Below are positions 44,705 to 57,383 of a stretch of DNA of 64,000 nt, piece after piece. Below the pieces are notes generated by a model. It did not search any database. It worked only from the letters and a program-made list of their open reading frames with translations, and was not told the DNA's origin. A program made the translations under genes and the position numbers. Source of the stretch: Albifimbria verrucaria (taxonomy: Eukaryota > Ascomycota > Sordariomycetes > Hypocreales > Stachybotryaceae). The stretch spans positions 310,001 to 374,000 of the forward strand of contig JAHREC010000049.1 of assembly GCA_020081605.1 (NCBI GenBank). The letters are read 5' to 3'. How positions within the stretch are numbered: position 1 is the stretch's first letter; the number at the start of each line of letters is the position of its first letter.

Positions 44705-47411
44705 TGGGCTCGTCTTTGACTTTTCACTAGAGTGCGCAGGAGGAAACTCTCTTACACAAGGGTGGAATGAGAGTAGTGCGATGGTGTGATCCACCTCGGC
44801 ATGAAAAATCTCTCTGGCGCTTACCAACAGCGGCATGGCAGAGACGTGCGGCCCGAGCACCGATGCATATCTAGCTTTATTGGGCGATGCCTTTTGATCC
44901 TCAGACATTCGATCAGTAACAGCGATCTTGGTGGCATAAATCGCGCTGGGCTTTTATCTGCAATAACACAGTATGAAGGGGGCGGTCTCGGATATTGTGG
45001 ACATGAGACTGGCAGTCTTGACTCCTGTACAATACTTTGATGTTCCAAAATTATTTCGAGGAATTCGTAAATCTGCTATCTTGTCCCTTAACAGTTCATA
45101 GGAGCTCAGTCAGGGTCGAGTGGCGGTGGCTGGCTCAGGACGCTGGGGGCCGAGGCTCGTGTTGAGCAGACACGTGGGGAGGGTTAAGGACCCTTGCTAG
45201 TTAGCAGCATGACGACGATTTGCTGTAGCAACCCAAGCCGTAAACAGAACTCAGCTCATTGAAACCTGTTCTGCTCACTGCATTACGCTATCTCCGTCTT
45301 ATCTGAGGCATGGCCTTGTTCCATGACCAATTCGAGACTCACAAAATCATATCGTGGATCGTAGCAAACCTACATTTTGGACAGGTTTTTACTGTCTGTT
45401 TATTTGCTCATGTCTGAGTGATTGATCCCAGAGAGTATAACCGACACAATCTTTGCAACATTGCAATGGTTGTTGCTGAGCCCAACCCCTACGGATTCTG
45501 CCCCCAACTGCCCATCGATAAGCTTAATCTTGACTAATGGCCCGCCGACGGAGCTGCTAGTCTGCCCATTAAACAAGGAACCACAGGAGAGGGTGTGTGA
45601 ACGTACTTCAAAATACTGGGATCATAAACGTCACAGAGCCTGCATAGTCAAAGGTGGCCTATTTTATTATTATTGTTATTTTGATTTTTATAGCTAGCCT
45701 GTTGCTATTCTTGAATCAAATGAGGAGCTATTTTTCCTCAGTCACTTGTCACTTGAGTTCTGTAAGGACATCACTTCCAAGTTGAACTCGAACTACAACC
45801 CGTTAAGCAGCGGCTGGGACATCGCATTGGCATTATTTACAACAACAGTCTGTGCAGTTGGTCGTCCACGAATGAATATATGGCTCCAATCAAGGCTTTG
45901 TTTCTGTCTCATTATCGTCTCGATCGCAACGAAAGGCTTTAGTAGCTATACAATGGCAGCAATGAAATCCCACTACGTTGGTGATGCGCAGCATTCCAAG
46001 AGTATCTGCAAGTTTCAATAAGGAAATTTCGAAATTACTGGAAGAAAGAAAGTAATTTCATATCATGCATTAAAACGGACTCCCTGTGGTCTATGAGAAG
46101 CAGGCGGGCCAGCGAGTATACAGAAACCTGTATCGTTGTTCTAATAAAGCTGGAATAATTGATAGGTCTTGCTTTCGCAACGTTTTACACATGCGATTTA
46201 CTGCCCTGCTTCCAAGGAAAAATCATAGCTCATGTCATGTAGATCACGTCCTTAAATCATTTTGCCCTGCAAATGCGACGAATAATGCAGCATGGGTCTG
46301 CCATACAAGATCTGGATTTACGCCTGTCGTCAGCCTTGGATTTGTGTAACAAAAAGATCATCAAGTTGTCAGTTGCGTGATACACATTACGTGTCAACGG
46401 TGCTTGTTTCGTTCGGCTATTTCCATAAGAAGATGAGTGGTTGTTCTTTTAACGGAAAAGATGATAGCTTACGCGTGGAGTCTTACCAGGCCATCATCGT
46501 TGGTGGGATAAATGAGGAGCGCGTTCGTTCTACAACTCTCTGTTTCTGCCTAACCATATTGACAGTCTTTTTATAGAGTCGTAGTTGTACACGCGGCCTC
46601 ACGCAATGCCATGCCCTGACACTATCCTCTTACACATCTCCATGTCACGGTGCTATGCACTGCCATAACCAACTACTGACGGGCTCTGCTTACTCTCTCC
46701 CCAGGGCATACACACGTAGAGTTAATGAAAACATGCCCCGAATTTCTGCCTAGTTATTATCTGTTCTAGGCGCGATATGGAATTCTATTCTAAGCTTCAT
46801 GTTTCCAAGTGCCCGAGGTAACATTGTGCGGCGCTATGCTGCGCATTGATGGATCCTTGTAAGTCATCCTGGTGGCCCCTCATTGTGAACGCGCGTCCAC
46901 CTCCCCTCTCTCGTCACATACGCGTCGAGAAACGGTGATTGGTAACAAACTCTCTGTTGGTCTCCTGTCCTTTTCAATGCGGTAGGTTCGCAGCTGATGC
47001 ATCGTCATCGTCGGCGTCATCCGTGTTGTTATTGCTCAGCTTCGCAGCCAGGCTGCTGTGCATGTGTATGGAGATTCCCCTTTTGCCCAATTATCCGCTG
47101 CAACCCTGAAGTTGTTGTCTGGGCTACGGATGCTATCGCCTGGATGCCGGGAACTAACCAATGGCGCTCTTCAGTCAGTGACCATGGTGGTATCAGTGCA
47201 CAGGAGAGGCTTATGAGGCCATTGAGCCTCAGTTTCAGATATCATGTAAATATGTGCATCAAGTCACCGCCATCATAGTGACCTTCGACTTACTTTCCTC
47301 GTTAATTAATACTTTGGAAATACCTTCTACCTATCCTTCCGAACCTCCAAGTTCCCACTCCATCTCTTCACCTATTTGATACTTCTCGTCTTTGTCATAA
47401 TACTTGTTAAC
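44705..47411. other. Long gene-poor region
   Basis: 2.7 kb. Frames at 45422-45697, 45746-46021, 46086-46576 and 46997-47278 were read; none has a recognisable domain or good exon structure. No transposon remnants seen. Confidence 0.45.
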
Positions 47412-48087
47412 ATGTCTAAGAGAGTGATGGCAGCCACACACCCACTGCGGTGGCTTCTCGTCATCAGCTTCGTGGTCGCTCTTCCAGTCAACATTGCTGC
47501 CGCGGCAATTCTTCGTGAACCACTGCCTGCAGTCGGTCTTGTACCACTCGGGCTTTCAGCATCCCTTTCAATCCTGATCATCGGTCTTTCCAAGCTCGAT
47601 GCGTCAGATTCCAACAAGAACCGGCATGATCGGGCAACTACCTTCGTCGCGTTTACTACCGACGTGCTTTCCATCGCAGGCTTTCTTGCCGTCCTGATCC
47701 TGACCTGGTCTCCTACAAGTGGCATGGATGGTATATTAACAATGGACGAATCTTCCTTATTGCATATGCCACGACGCCTATGATCTTCAGTCTATTTGGC
47801 CACTTATACCTCGCTCTACACATGATCTTCCACATTTTCGACGTACGAACTCGGATCGCTCACTACTTTAATGGCAAACCAGCTACCTGCCCTCATTGCC
47901 ACGAGCAAATACATTCATCACGCGTGCCATACTTCTCCTTCGCCCGAGAGGGTATCAGCCGGTCGGAGTCAGAGAAGAGGATAGGTTTTGCGACGACGCC
48001 GGGGACGCGTTGCTCGACCCAGCGAACGACACACGTGATAGCCATGAAGTTATTAAGGGCAAGGACAAGGAGACTGAAGTTGTTTGA
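47412..48087 (+). CDS. Uncharacterised small four-helix membrane protein
   Basis: From ATG 47412 (MSKRVMAATHPLRWLLVISFV) the frame gives four hydrophobic helices: residues about 14-34, 40-60, 82-103, and a fourth from MIFSLFGHLYLALHMIF. A CxxC-containing cytoplasmic tail (PATCPHCHEQIHSSR) and an acidic end follow. Two breaks (about 47720-47722, where an extra A makes KWHGWYINNGRIFL, and the ggg run 47950-47952) are needed to keep the frame to the stop at 48087. About 225 residues. I recognise no named family, although similar four-TM proteins are common in fungi. The CPHCH motif could bind a metal, but a single CxxC is weak evidence. Confidence 0.55.
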
Positions 48088-48489
48088 ACACCTTACGAGG
48101 GAACATCTTTCAAAAAGCGAACTCATTCAGTTTCAAGTACGAAAAGATGCTTCATATGTAGGAGCTAGGACGGGGATCTTGTTTGCATCCATAGCAGTCG
48201 GATTTAGGTCTTTCACTGACGTATGGCGTGGCGGAAATTATCAAGCACGGCCAGTTGGATAAACAGGGGCACTTCAGGGAACCATGGTTCGTACAATACC
48301 GGCTATTCAAACTAGTTCGGAATGTGCCGTAGATAATGGTTTTCAAGGTCTTGGGTAGTTCTGTTGACTTTGTATCGTTGTTGAGTATTTATTCAAGTAA
48401 ATGCTACATCTACACAAGGATATACTCCTGGTATGACCAACAGTCCACTTGTCTGATGCTCGTTGTTCAGGTCATTTATCTAAATAACT
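48088..48489. other. Intergenic, no gene seen
   Basis: 3' flank of two convergent genes. No coding signal. Confidence 0.5.
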
Positions 48490-49725
48490 CTACTGGTAAA
48501 GCTTAATAGAGTTGAAGAGCCAGTAGGCGCCCGCAAAGTCTTCTGGGTTATTTGTGACGTATTCATCGCAGGTACGGGCGCCAGTGTCGACCTTGCAAGT
48601 ATCATCCCAGATCGACTGGTCAATGTTGTCGCCGCAAAAGGCGGTGTTGATAACCTGAAACACAGCGTGAGCTTATAGACACTTTGTTTGACTCCGGGGC
48701 TACCTACGATTGTTTGGTCCTTGAAGTAGTTGCTGACGTTGCAGTTGCGCCCGCTGGTGAAGCGCGAAGCAGGCGTACCCCAGTTGCTAGGGTTGGGCTT
48801 TCCAGCAGTGATGTCCTTGGGGATATTCTTGCGTGCCCACCAGTAGATGTTAAGGGCATTGCTGTTTAGCCAGACGGCGTAGACACCACCTTGGCCATCG
48901 TTGAATGCATCACCGTAGGAGCCAGTGCTCATGGTGTTACCACAACCATCACTATATGAACATGGTAAGCATTTGTGTCAAACCGTCATTCAGTTTATAC
49001 TGACTAGTTTGTGCCATCCTCGCAAGATTGTGACTCGGTGCCGCCATTGTTGCATTGAGGCCTCTCATCCAGACCACCAATATTGCTGAAAGAGCAGGTA
49101 CCGCATGTGTGCAGAGAAACAACATTCTTGTCGTTGTTGTTGATACCTTCAATGATATCAATTTCACCAACCGGGTCTTCATTGAAGTTGTATGACCAGC
49201 TTGAAGGGGCATGTTAGCACATTCACAGCGATGAAATTTCTGGATAACTTACAGTGAGGGCCAGACACCACAAGCAGTGCCGGGCATATGCTCGATGTCG
49301 GCAATGAGAAGTCCTGAGCTGTAAGTTTCTTTGGACTCCAGTCGAACGCTGTCGCGGCCATGGCGGTTAGTGTTTCTGCCAAGAGGCTTGGCCACATTAG
49401 TGTAATCGACACCGATATAGATCTGACCGTTGTCGGTATAGACAAGGCCGGCACTTTCGGCAGCAGCCCTGTTCAAATAATTGACAGATCCATGGGTTGG
49501 GTCACCACCATAGGTTGGATCCAGACCGTCATAGTATTTGGCCTAGGAGGTTAATCAAAAGTGTTAGTAATGTCATCTGAAGGAATACGGGGATTTCCTT
49601 CGTACATCTCTGAAGTTAAAGCTGTCGAAAAAGTTGCTAGCATCATAGGTCTTTCGCAAAGTAAAGGTCTGGCAAGCACCAGCCGATGCCAGGACGGCCA
49701 CTGTTGGCAAGATTTTGGAAAGCAT
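48490..49725 (-). CDS. Secreted GH16 endo-beta-glucanase
   Basis: Five exons (49725..49606, 49542..49253, 49199..49005, 48951..48708, 48654..48490), all phase-consistent, give 337 residues with no frame errors. Signal peptide MLSKILPTVAVLASAGACQ. The catalytic motif EIDIIEG carries the nucleophile and acid/base glutamates of the GH16 ExDxxE signature. Flanking motifs GLLIADIEHMPGTACGVWPSLW and the aromatic C-terminal FCGDNIDQSIWDD and YWLFNSIKLYQ fit the endo-1,3(4)-beta-glucanase branch. The enzyme hydrolyses beta-1,3/1,4- or beta-1,3-glucans of plant or fungal walls. Multiple Cys residues imply disulfides. It has its own TATA box. No cellulose-binding module is attached. Confidence 0.9.
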
Positions 49726-52560
49726 ACTGATCAGAAACAGTGGATGACGGGATGGTGGACGGTACATTCATTGTTGCTTGAGGGATTCGTATTTATATCT
49801 CCTAAGGAATAATGCATCAAGCATAGGCAAATGCTGGGTGGGCTATACATGCCGAGATGCCGTGTATACAACTGATTTAGCCTTAGTCGATACTATTTGT
49901 GGTAAGGCTTACGGTTCCACGCTCCCACTTTTATTAGAAAGCTCAACTCTTAGCATCAGCGTGCCGGAATACATGGACCGGCGGCGCTCATTGATGCCCC
50001 AGGATTGCTTACATGGTAGGAGCGTATGATGCTTAAACAACGGTCAATCCCACTAGCTCCCGTACTTCTGCAGCATGCTAAAATAGTGGCCTTTCGTAGG
50101 ATCTAGCGGCTCCAACAATCCTTCGACTATGCAAAATGCACAATTTCAAGGCAATCGTATGACAATTCCAGAAATGGTCAAACATGACGAGCATATTATT
50201 AAAACATTTCACAGAACAGTCACCCAGAAACAGAATGAGAGCAAACCTGACAAGGTATAAGTACTCATGATAAATCATATTTCCTCTTAGACTCCCTAGA
50301 TATTGTATGCCTGTTTTTCAACCAGCAAGTTCGTACAAGGTGGCCTAAACACGCTTCAACTCCTTCATGAGTCATGCCAATAGCGCACCATGGCTAAGAA
50401 TTTTGAGAGTCGAGCACAAATGTAGGTGGTGGTATTCTAGAGACTTAAGCCCCTGACACCGACTATTATGTCCCCTAAATGTACCACAGTATGTCATTGT
50501 TTATTTAACCGGACAGGGATCATGGTGGATGATGTAGTAGGTCATCTTAGCCATGCCGGAAATCGCGGGATCTGCTATTATGTCTGCACCAGGAAATACA
50601 TTATCGCTGACAAGAGAAGCAACCACATCGCAAAATTGCAAAACTAGAAGACGCACTTGTCCTTTACTGCCATGATTCCGAGGTCAATGACTAAGCGAAG
50701 AGTTAACGGCGGCACTTGAGGTTTTCTGGTTTAACTGATACCAACAGAGTCCGAGGGGCCGTGATGGACACGACTACTGTCAGAACTCCAAGCTTTGCAT
50801 TAATCTTTGATGTCGTATTATGGTGTCGAACTTCTTGGGATTTAGAACAAGTTCGCAGGTATACTGAGTTTCAGGCCGGTTTGCTAGATGGCCATACCCA
50901 TCAGATGATCACAGTTCTCTCGGCCCATGCGTGGTTTTGGGAAGTCCTTTCCGAAGCGCCTGTGAGCTGTACAACTAGTATACCAGCAGATGACTGAATC
51001 GTAAAACGCAAACTTGCTCTGGCGTTATTAATATAATCATGAAAGCTGGTGGATCCCATGCATCAACAACATAAATTACCACACGGTTAAAGAAATATGC
51101 ATATTCAGGCTGCCTCTACTGAATTTTTCCGTAATATTAAGGTTATAATTACACTGGGGATTGAGATAACATCTGTCTTGAATTTGCACCCAAACCAGGT
51201 TTACTAGTTTGGCTTGGTGAATCGTAGCAACGGCATAATACATTCTCCGAGCCTCAGCTATTACACAAGCGGCTTCCTTGCCATAGTGATGGCTTTCGGG
51301 CATGCCATAACAGAGCAATACACTTAACTACAAGATAATCTAGCACCTCTCCTCAGGTATAATGACTCTGACGGGCCACAGGACCCAGTATTAGTCTAGG
51401 ATCAAGGATACGTATTTGCATGCAACTCTACACTTTGAGAATGATTGCTAACCAGTATGCCGATTCGGATTCAGCGCGGACCAAAGGTTTGTAAGTAAAC
51501 GGCGAAACTATTAAGTAAAACCCCGCTTAAAGTCTATGTTAACGTCATATGAAGGATTTCTGTTGTCGATATGATAGTTCGTAGTTGTCTCCATAGAATA
51601 AAGATTCTTTCGGGTCTCTCTATCAGGCTTCGCCCCAAGTGTTGATTGAATCGCTTGTTTGTCATCAATCAAATCTAATCAAGATGTGGTTAACTCCTAT
51701 GAATGGGAGCGCAACTGCTCTTTCGAAAGCATATGGGTGAAGTCATTGAGGAAACATAGATGCCGGTGCCTGAGGTGGGGTCACTCTGCTCATAATTTAC
51801 ATTTTCTAATTAGCTATTATGTATACCATTGAGTTTCTTGGACGTTTAGCTGGACAACTCCAAAACTAGGGTACGAACAGAAGAGAGGCAGCCAGTTAGG
51901 CGAGGCTCGATGTAGGCGTTGCTGGGGAGCAGGGGTCTATGCTTATCGAGCTCCAGGAAATTAGCCGGTCAAAAGCACCAAAGAGTTTCCAGGACGAAGA
52001 CAAACAGAAGACACGTCCAAAACATGCTGATTCTCAATTGTTAGCTATTGATGGAAGTCTTGTTTGTTTGTGGGATAGGAACCGTCTTTCGACCTTGATT
52101 ACTCTGTTAGAACTTGAGAGGTGCAGACAGGGGTTAGGAAACCTATGCATGACAGTCTAGGCCAAGGGCCCTTGGGTAGCGCCGTCGAGATCAGGACTCA
52201 GGGCATAAGCATACCATCCGGCCCAACCAATGAACAGCGCACACAGCCTCGGTATTGGACTATGCTTGCAGGCTTACTACGTCCGTATTGCAGAATTGCG
52301 GATCATTCCACCAGTCCTTATCTTTCTTACCTGTCCTCTCCTGTACGAGAGACCACTAGACCTGGAGCAGTCAATGAGCGCATACTTGCCCGTTCGGAAC
52401 ATCAATCTACCATGCCAATTGGGATAACGATCTTGCCTGCCAATTAGGAACAAAGGTCTGCCAAGTCAGCGCGCTAACCAGAACTTCTCGTCCTGAGGTG
52501 TATTTACTAGACACGGCCGCTCCTGAGCTCCGTGGCTTACAATCCTCTCGCACCCACGCC
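49726..52560. other. Long gene-poor region
   Basis: 2.8 kb. It includes the GH16 promoter. The frames at 50716-50997 and 51939-52447 have no recognisable domain. No RNA gene or repeat was recognised. Confidence 0.45.
49789..49800 (-). promoter_or_regulatory. TATA box of GH16 gene
   Basis: GATATAAATA on the minus strand, about 65 bp upstream of the start at 49725. Confidence 0.5.
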
Positions 52561-55053
52561 ATGCTCACCACATTCAAGAGCCACCCCGGCTCTCCGAAAG
52601 GAGTTCAAAGTAAACCTAAGCGTCACCAAGTTTCTAGAGCCTGCGATTGGTAGGTACAACTGCCGTAGTCCGTGCGGCTTTTTTGTCTTTGGTATCACCC
52701 GAACGACCTCTGTTTCATCGCAAAGGCCCTTTTGAGGACTTACGAGTGCCTTGGCTGTGTTGACCACAATTCAATAGGTGCCGAATTCATCGCATAAAAT
52801 GCGACAACAATAATCCATGCGATAACTGCAGGAATCGTGGAGGCAATTGTAGCAATAAGGGAGTAAACCAGATCCGGTCTCTTCCACATGCCTACCGGTA
52901 AGTAGGAGTTCTTCCACTAAGCCCTATGCTTTATTTTTGTCCCACCCGCTGAGGAAGCTCCACACCATAGAGAGATTGAGAGATTGAAAAATAAGGTGAA
53001 TGAGCTCGAGCTCGAGCTGGAAAATGAACGCAACGCAAATCGTCATTCTCCCAATCTTGACCATGGAGTGTGTCCCGCAACACCGACATCTTTGCCGCGA
53101 CCAAATCAAGAAAGCGGCGGTACATGCATGGAACATGGTGGCATAGACCGAATCCCCGGTCAATCGGACTAGGAAGATATGTCGCGAGGGGTATACATGA
53201 GCACAGCCCACTCGCCGAACAAGACGTGGTATGGAACATCGTCCTTGTTCTACTTTATCAGCCGCATGAATACCTATCTGGGTGCTGCATTGAAAACCCC
53301 GTCCCAAGACGTCAGCATCGGTGGCCTAAAGTCAGCGAGCACCAGCTATGCTACTCCTGACAGCGCGCCCTCTGGCAGTGCCGAGAATGAGATTGGTTCA
53401 TGTGAGGGTTTTTGAGTCCAACACAAGAAGAGTACTTCCTGAATCTCTATTGGGATTCGTACCATACCTCACTTCTTGTGCTCAACGAGAGTCACTTTAA
53501 GGAGCATTACAAGTCGCTTTGGACCACGCCGGGACGTGTTCGAAAAACTCGGCTTTAGTTGACATAGTCATTGCCATGAGTGTACAATATGGCATGTCCA
53601 TTGCTGCACCGAGACAGAAACCCGGTCTAGCACATCCAGGCCATGACGACGCCACGATAGCAGGCAAGGAGTATTACCGACGATGCCAGAATCTCTTGGC
53701 AAGTGAATTAGAATCCCCGACTCTTAGCACCTTGCAGTGCCAGATCCTTTCAGTGATATACCTATGCTGCGCATCTTTCCAGAACATGGCTCATAGTACC
53801 TTGGCACTTGCTGTACGTACAGCGCAGATGCTTGGGCTGCATTTAGAACCACCGGAGGATATGAATTCCACAGAAAAGGAGATGCGAAGACGCCTATGGT
53901 GGACTTTGTACGTCGTCGAGACGAAAACTTCCATGAAGTTGGGTAGAGAATTCTCTACAACCATAGAAAATACCACAGTGGCCTTGCCATCTGACGACCA
54001 TGAGACAGCCATGTCAGCCGGATCCATGTTCGCATCACTTGGTGATGATGTGACATGGCTTAGCTACAACCTTCAGAATCTAAAAATGGTCCTGGCAGCC
54101 CGAGATGTTCACATGTGCCTCTATGGCAGATGGGCAGAGGTTACGTCAAAGATTACCGGCCCACTATACGGAGACATCGAGGCACTCGAAGATGTGGCTA
54201 CATTTCTGACTACCGCTATGGAACCCATGCATGCCTGGGTCAAGCAGGTTCCCCTCGAACTACAAACTCCTAGAGAGAATGGAGGAACACCACTTTCGAC
54301 GGAAACCCCACTGTTGGCACTGGAGCCATTTGTGCCGTCATGGATCAAAAGACAGCGCCTACTGCTAGAGCTCCTGTATCACAATCTATCTATGAACTTA
54401 CATCGGCCCATGATTACCTTCCCAGGCCTCAATTCCCGCAGATCAAGCTTCATGCACGTTCCGCTGTGCTCCATGCTGTCGCCCTCACCTGCATTCTGCA
54501 CCAGTTGATGACCGGAGAGGGTGAGCTAAAAGGGTGGCAAGAAGCGTTTCAATGGCAATGGAACGCAGCCATGACCCTGACTGGATACTGGCTGGCCTAT
54601 CCAGCCTCCGAAGTAGCGGATACTGTTAGTGATAGCCTGACCAAGGCAATCGTCGTGTTCGACATCTTTGGGCGAAGCTTTGCGGTTTCTAAAAGTGCAG
54701 CAACTATAATTCGCAACTTAATTAGTAGTGTTAATCCTTTAGCGGTTACTCTACGCATTACACAACAACAGTACGAGCAAGAAAAGTCGGGAGAACAGCA
54801 GCAGCTCGTTGTACTTGCCAACACTGACCTTAACTTGATTCAAAATTCTGATTCAGTTTCGGGTATCGATGAGGCAACGACCTCCATGTTCACAACCCCA
54901 AATCCAATCAATCTTGCAGGTATAGGATATGGCGGGCCAATGGATGTGGCATTCGAGGTTGACGGTTTCAACGACATGGAGATGTTGTGGTCGACGATGA
55001 ATGTTGATGTCAACCATCAATGGGTGAAAGAGGCTACGGATTTCGAGCTTTAG
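52561..55053 (+). CDS. Zn(II)2Cys6 transcription factor with fungal-specific domain
   Basis: Exons 52561..52649, 52778..52897 and 52971 onward. The zinc cluster is rebuilt at the first junction as RACDW joined to CRIHRIKCDNNNPCDNCRNRGGNC (C2-C6-C5-C2-C6), followed by a coiled-coil dimerisation helix REIERLKNKVNELELELE. The Fungal_trans domain (PF04082 type) has EYYRRCQNLLASELESPTLS, RTAQMLGLHLEPP and MRRRLWWTLYVVET. An in-frame TAG at 53170-53172 is removed if 53068..53172 is an intron (GTGTGT...CTAG, phase 0). Otherwise it is a nonsense change. Breaks at 53409-53413, 53543-53547 and 54421-54423 each need one added base. About 750 residues. It probably regulates the neighbouring MFS gene, inferred from adjacency and same strand. 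Confidence 0.8.
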
Positions 55054-55688
55054 AGAAGCACAAGAGTTATATATGGGCGGTTCCAAAGGTTTATTCTCAT
55101 GATGGTCGGGGGTAGAAGCAATGGGGGCAGGGGCTTGGGGCTGGCAAATTGTGTTAGAACCAGAACCTATTGCGCATATTATCATTTCTGCTCGTGTTTT
55201 GCAACCACTTTAATCACCCATGCATTACTTACAGTGCTTTTGTTGATGCTCAGCGGAGTTTTCGCGTGCACTCCGGCTCACTGCTCGTTGGAATTGTGTA
55301 AATTGAATTGAATCCTTCTATTGTATGCTCAGCTTGGTCGTTCACATCCTGACCAATTGGACGTAGTGCTATTGGCTCAGAGCTCCGGAGTTGAGAGAAA
55401 CTGCCGTTTTCGGGTCAAGTTGTACGCAACAATATACCCAGACTTGAAGTTCATACTCGAAAAGACCATGGGAGTAAGTCCGGGAACCTGGACTACCTGT
55501 TTCAAGGATTTACGGAGTTTGTTTGATTTGATGAAGAGAGCTAATGGAATTGGCGTAAACTTGTTTTCATTTTCCAGCCCAGATCTCTGGTATTTAAGAT
55601 GCCACTTGACCGATACTCTCGTATGTTCCATCCAAGTCAGGCGTCCATCAGTCCAAAATATCGTACAACAAAACATTACATCATCAAT
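55054..55688. other. Intergenic promoter region of MFS gene
   Basis: No coding motif. The frames here are short and overlap the MFS leader. Confidence 0.5.
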
Positions 55689-57383
55689 ATGGAGAGCTCA
55701 AGTAATGCAAACAAAAGTCTGCCAGATACTTCAACTCCTTCGGATACCTCTCCTGGGAAACAACCTAAGTCAAACTCACAATTTAAGAATGGGGAGAAGA
55801 GCGCCACTATGGGTTCATCTTCGAGCGATGAGCAGTCCATCTCCGAAAGAAGCATAAGAGGATTTCGTTGGGCTCTCGTGTGCATAGCAATATTCTCGGC
55901 CAATATACTTTACGGCCTTGACACGACTATCGTTGCAGACATCCAGGGCGCTGTTTCTGGTACCTTCGACAATGTTACACAGCTGGGCTGGCTCGGGGTT
56001 GGTTTCACCTTGGGTTCAACCGTATTCATTCTCCCTCTCGGGAAAGCATACAGTACCTTTGATAACAAATGGATCTTTCTCGCATGCCTCATCAACTTTG
56101 CTGCGGCCAGTGCGCTCTGTGGCGCTGCACCCAACATGAACGCCATGATCATAGGCCGTGTGTGGGCGGGTGCCGGTGGTGCGGGCATGTATCTCGGGAC
56201 CTTGAACCTATCTACTGCTATCAGCCTGCCGCATGAACAGGCCTTCTACGTAGGTGTTACGGGGTTTGTCTATGGCAGTGGATGCATTCTCGGGCCTGTT
56301 GTTGGCGGGCTCTTGGCTGACAGTGCAGCGACCTGGCGCTGGGCCTTTTACCTCAATCTTGTCATTTTTGCTGTCATGAGCCCTGTCTACATATTCGTTC
56401 TTCCTTCTGTACCACAAAAGCAGCAGCTCACCATCACTCAGAAAGTAAAGACCTTGGACTGGCTTGGGATTGCTCTCAATACCGGTGTCTATTGCACTTT
56501 CACGATCGCATTTACCTTTGGTGGAGTCATTTGGCCGTGGAATGACGGGCGACTCATTGGACTTATTGTGGTTTTCGGAGTTTTGGCTATCCTTTTCGTG
56601 GTCACGCAATACTTCTCGATGTTTACGACGCCAACTAATCGTATATTTCCCTGCGAGCTTTTGCAGGACCGACAGCTCATTCTCCTCTACATTATTATGG
56701 CCTGTGGCGGTGCTTCTTTGTTTGTGTCAGTTTATTATATTCCGCTTTACTTCTTATTTGTTCACGAAGAGACGGGAACGGAGGCAGCGGTGAGACTTCT
56801 GCCTTTCCTCTGCTTCTATGTCGCAACAATCCTCATTTGCGGCGCTTACATGGACAAAGTTGGATATCACAGTGTATGGTTTCTTTTGAGTGGAATGTGT
56901 CTCACGTCTGGCGCTGCAGCCATGTACACAGTTAAAGCAACCACTCCAACTAGCGACATAGCAGGCTATACCGTTCTTGTGGGCCTGGGCATGGCGACTA
57001 CCCAAGCAGGCTACGCAGTTGGTAATGTCCTGGTTGGACCAGCTCGTGCAGCAGAACTTATCCAATTTCTCAATATCTCGCAAGGCTCTAGTCAACTCAT
57101 TGGATTGGCCATTGCTAGTACGGTATTTCAGACTGAGACGTTCAAACGCCTCAGACAAATCTTGGGACCTAAGTATAATGATGGTGAGATTGAAGGAGCC
57201 ATGGCTGGTACTCAAAGTGCCTTGCTCCGTGAAGTTGGCTCCGAGACCAGAACCGCCTGCATAGACGCTATTGTGCAGGGCATTTCGAAGTGCTGGATAT
57301 TAATTATTACTACCGGTGCTTTATACACGGTATGCTCTTGTTTGTTAACTCGTGCAAGATTTGTCAAGCCTAGGGAAATTTGA
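55689..57383 (+). CDS. MFS drug:H+ antiporter (DHA2-like)
   Basis: Single exon, intact frame, 564 residues from ATG 55689 (an upstream in-frame ATG at 55599 lies in the leader). A Ser-rich cytoplasmic N-terminus (about 55 residues) precedes a 14-TM-type architecture. Signature segments are ANILYGLDTTIVADIQGAV, GWLGVGFTLGS, the motif IGRVWAGAGGAGMYLG, the motif-C-like FVYGSGCILGPVVGGLLAD and WRWAFYLNL. These match fungal DHA2 toxin or drug exporters. Likely effluxes a small metabolite or drug at the plasma membrane using the proton gradient. It follows a Zn2Cys6 gene and precedes an alcohol dehydrogenase, a typical small metabolite-detoxification set. Confidence 0.9.
   Translation: MESSSNANKSLPDTSTPSDTSPGKQPKSNSQFKNGEKSATMGSSSSDEQSISERSIRGFRWALVCIAIFSANILYGLDTTIVADIQGAVSGTFDNVTQLGWLGVGFTLGSTVFILPLGKAYSTFDNKWIFLACLINFAAASALCGAAPNMNAMIIGRVWAGAGGAGMYLGTLNLSTAISLPHEQAFYVGVTGFVYGSGCILGPVVGGLLADSAATWRWAFYLNLVIFAVMSPVYIFVLPSVPQKQQLTITQKVKTLDWLGIALNTGVYCTFTIAFTFGGVIWPWNDGRLIGLIVVFGVLAILFVVTQYFSMFTTPTNRIFPCELLQDRQLILLYIIMACGGASLFVSVYYIPLYFLFVHEETGTEAAVRLLPFLCFYVATILICGAYMDKVGYHSVWFLLSGMCLTSGAAAMYTVKATTPTSDIAGYTVLVGLGMATTQAGYAVGNVLVGPARAAELIQFLNISQGSSQLIGLAIASTVFQTETFKRLRQILGPKYNDGEIEGAMAGTQSALLREVGSETRTACIDAIVQGISKCWILIITTGALYTVCSCLLTRARFVKPREI

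Noticed and set aside
45422..46576. Series of short plus-strand open frames
   Set aside because: No shared splice pattern, domain or hydrophobic organisation; length is as expected by chance in this AT-rich region.
52260..52390. rRNA-like TACGAGAG motif
   Set aside because: The short match to the large-subunit rRNA loop is not accompanied by flanking rRNA sequence.
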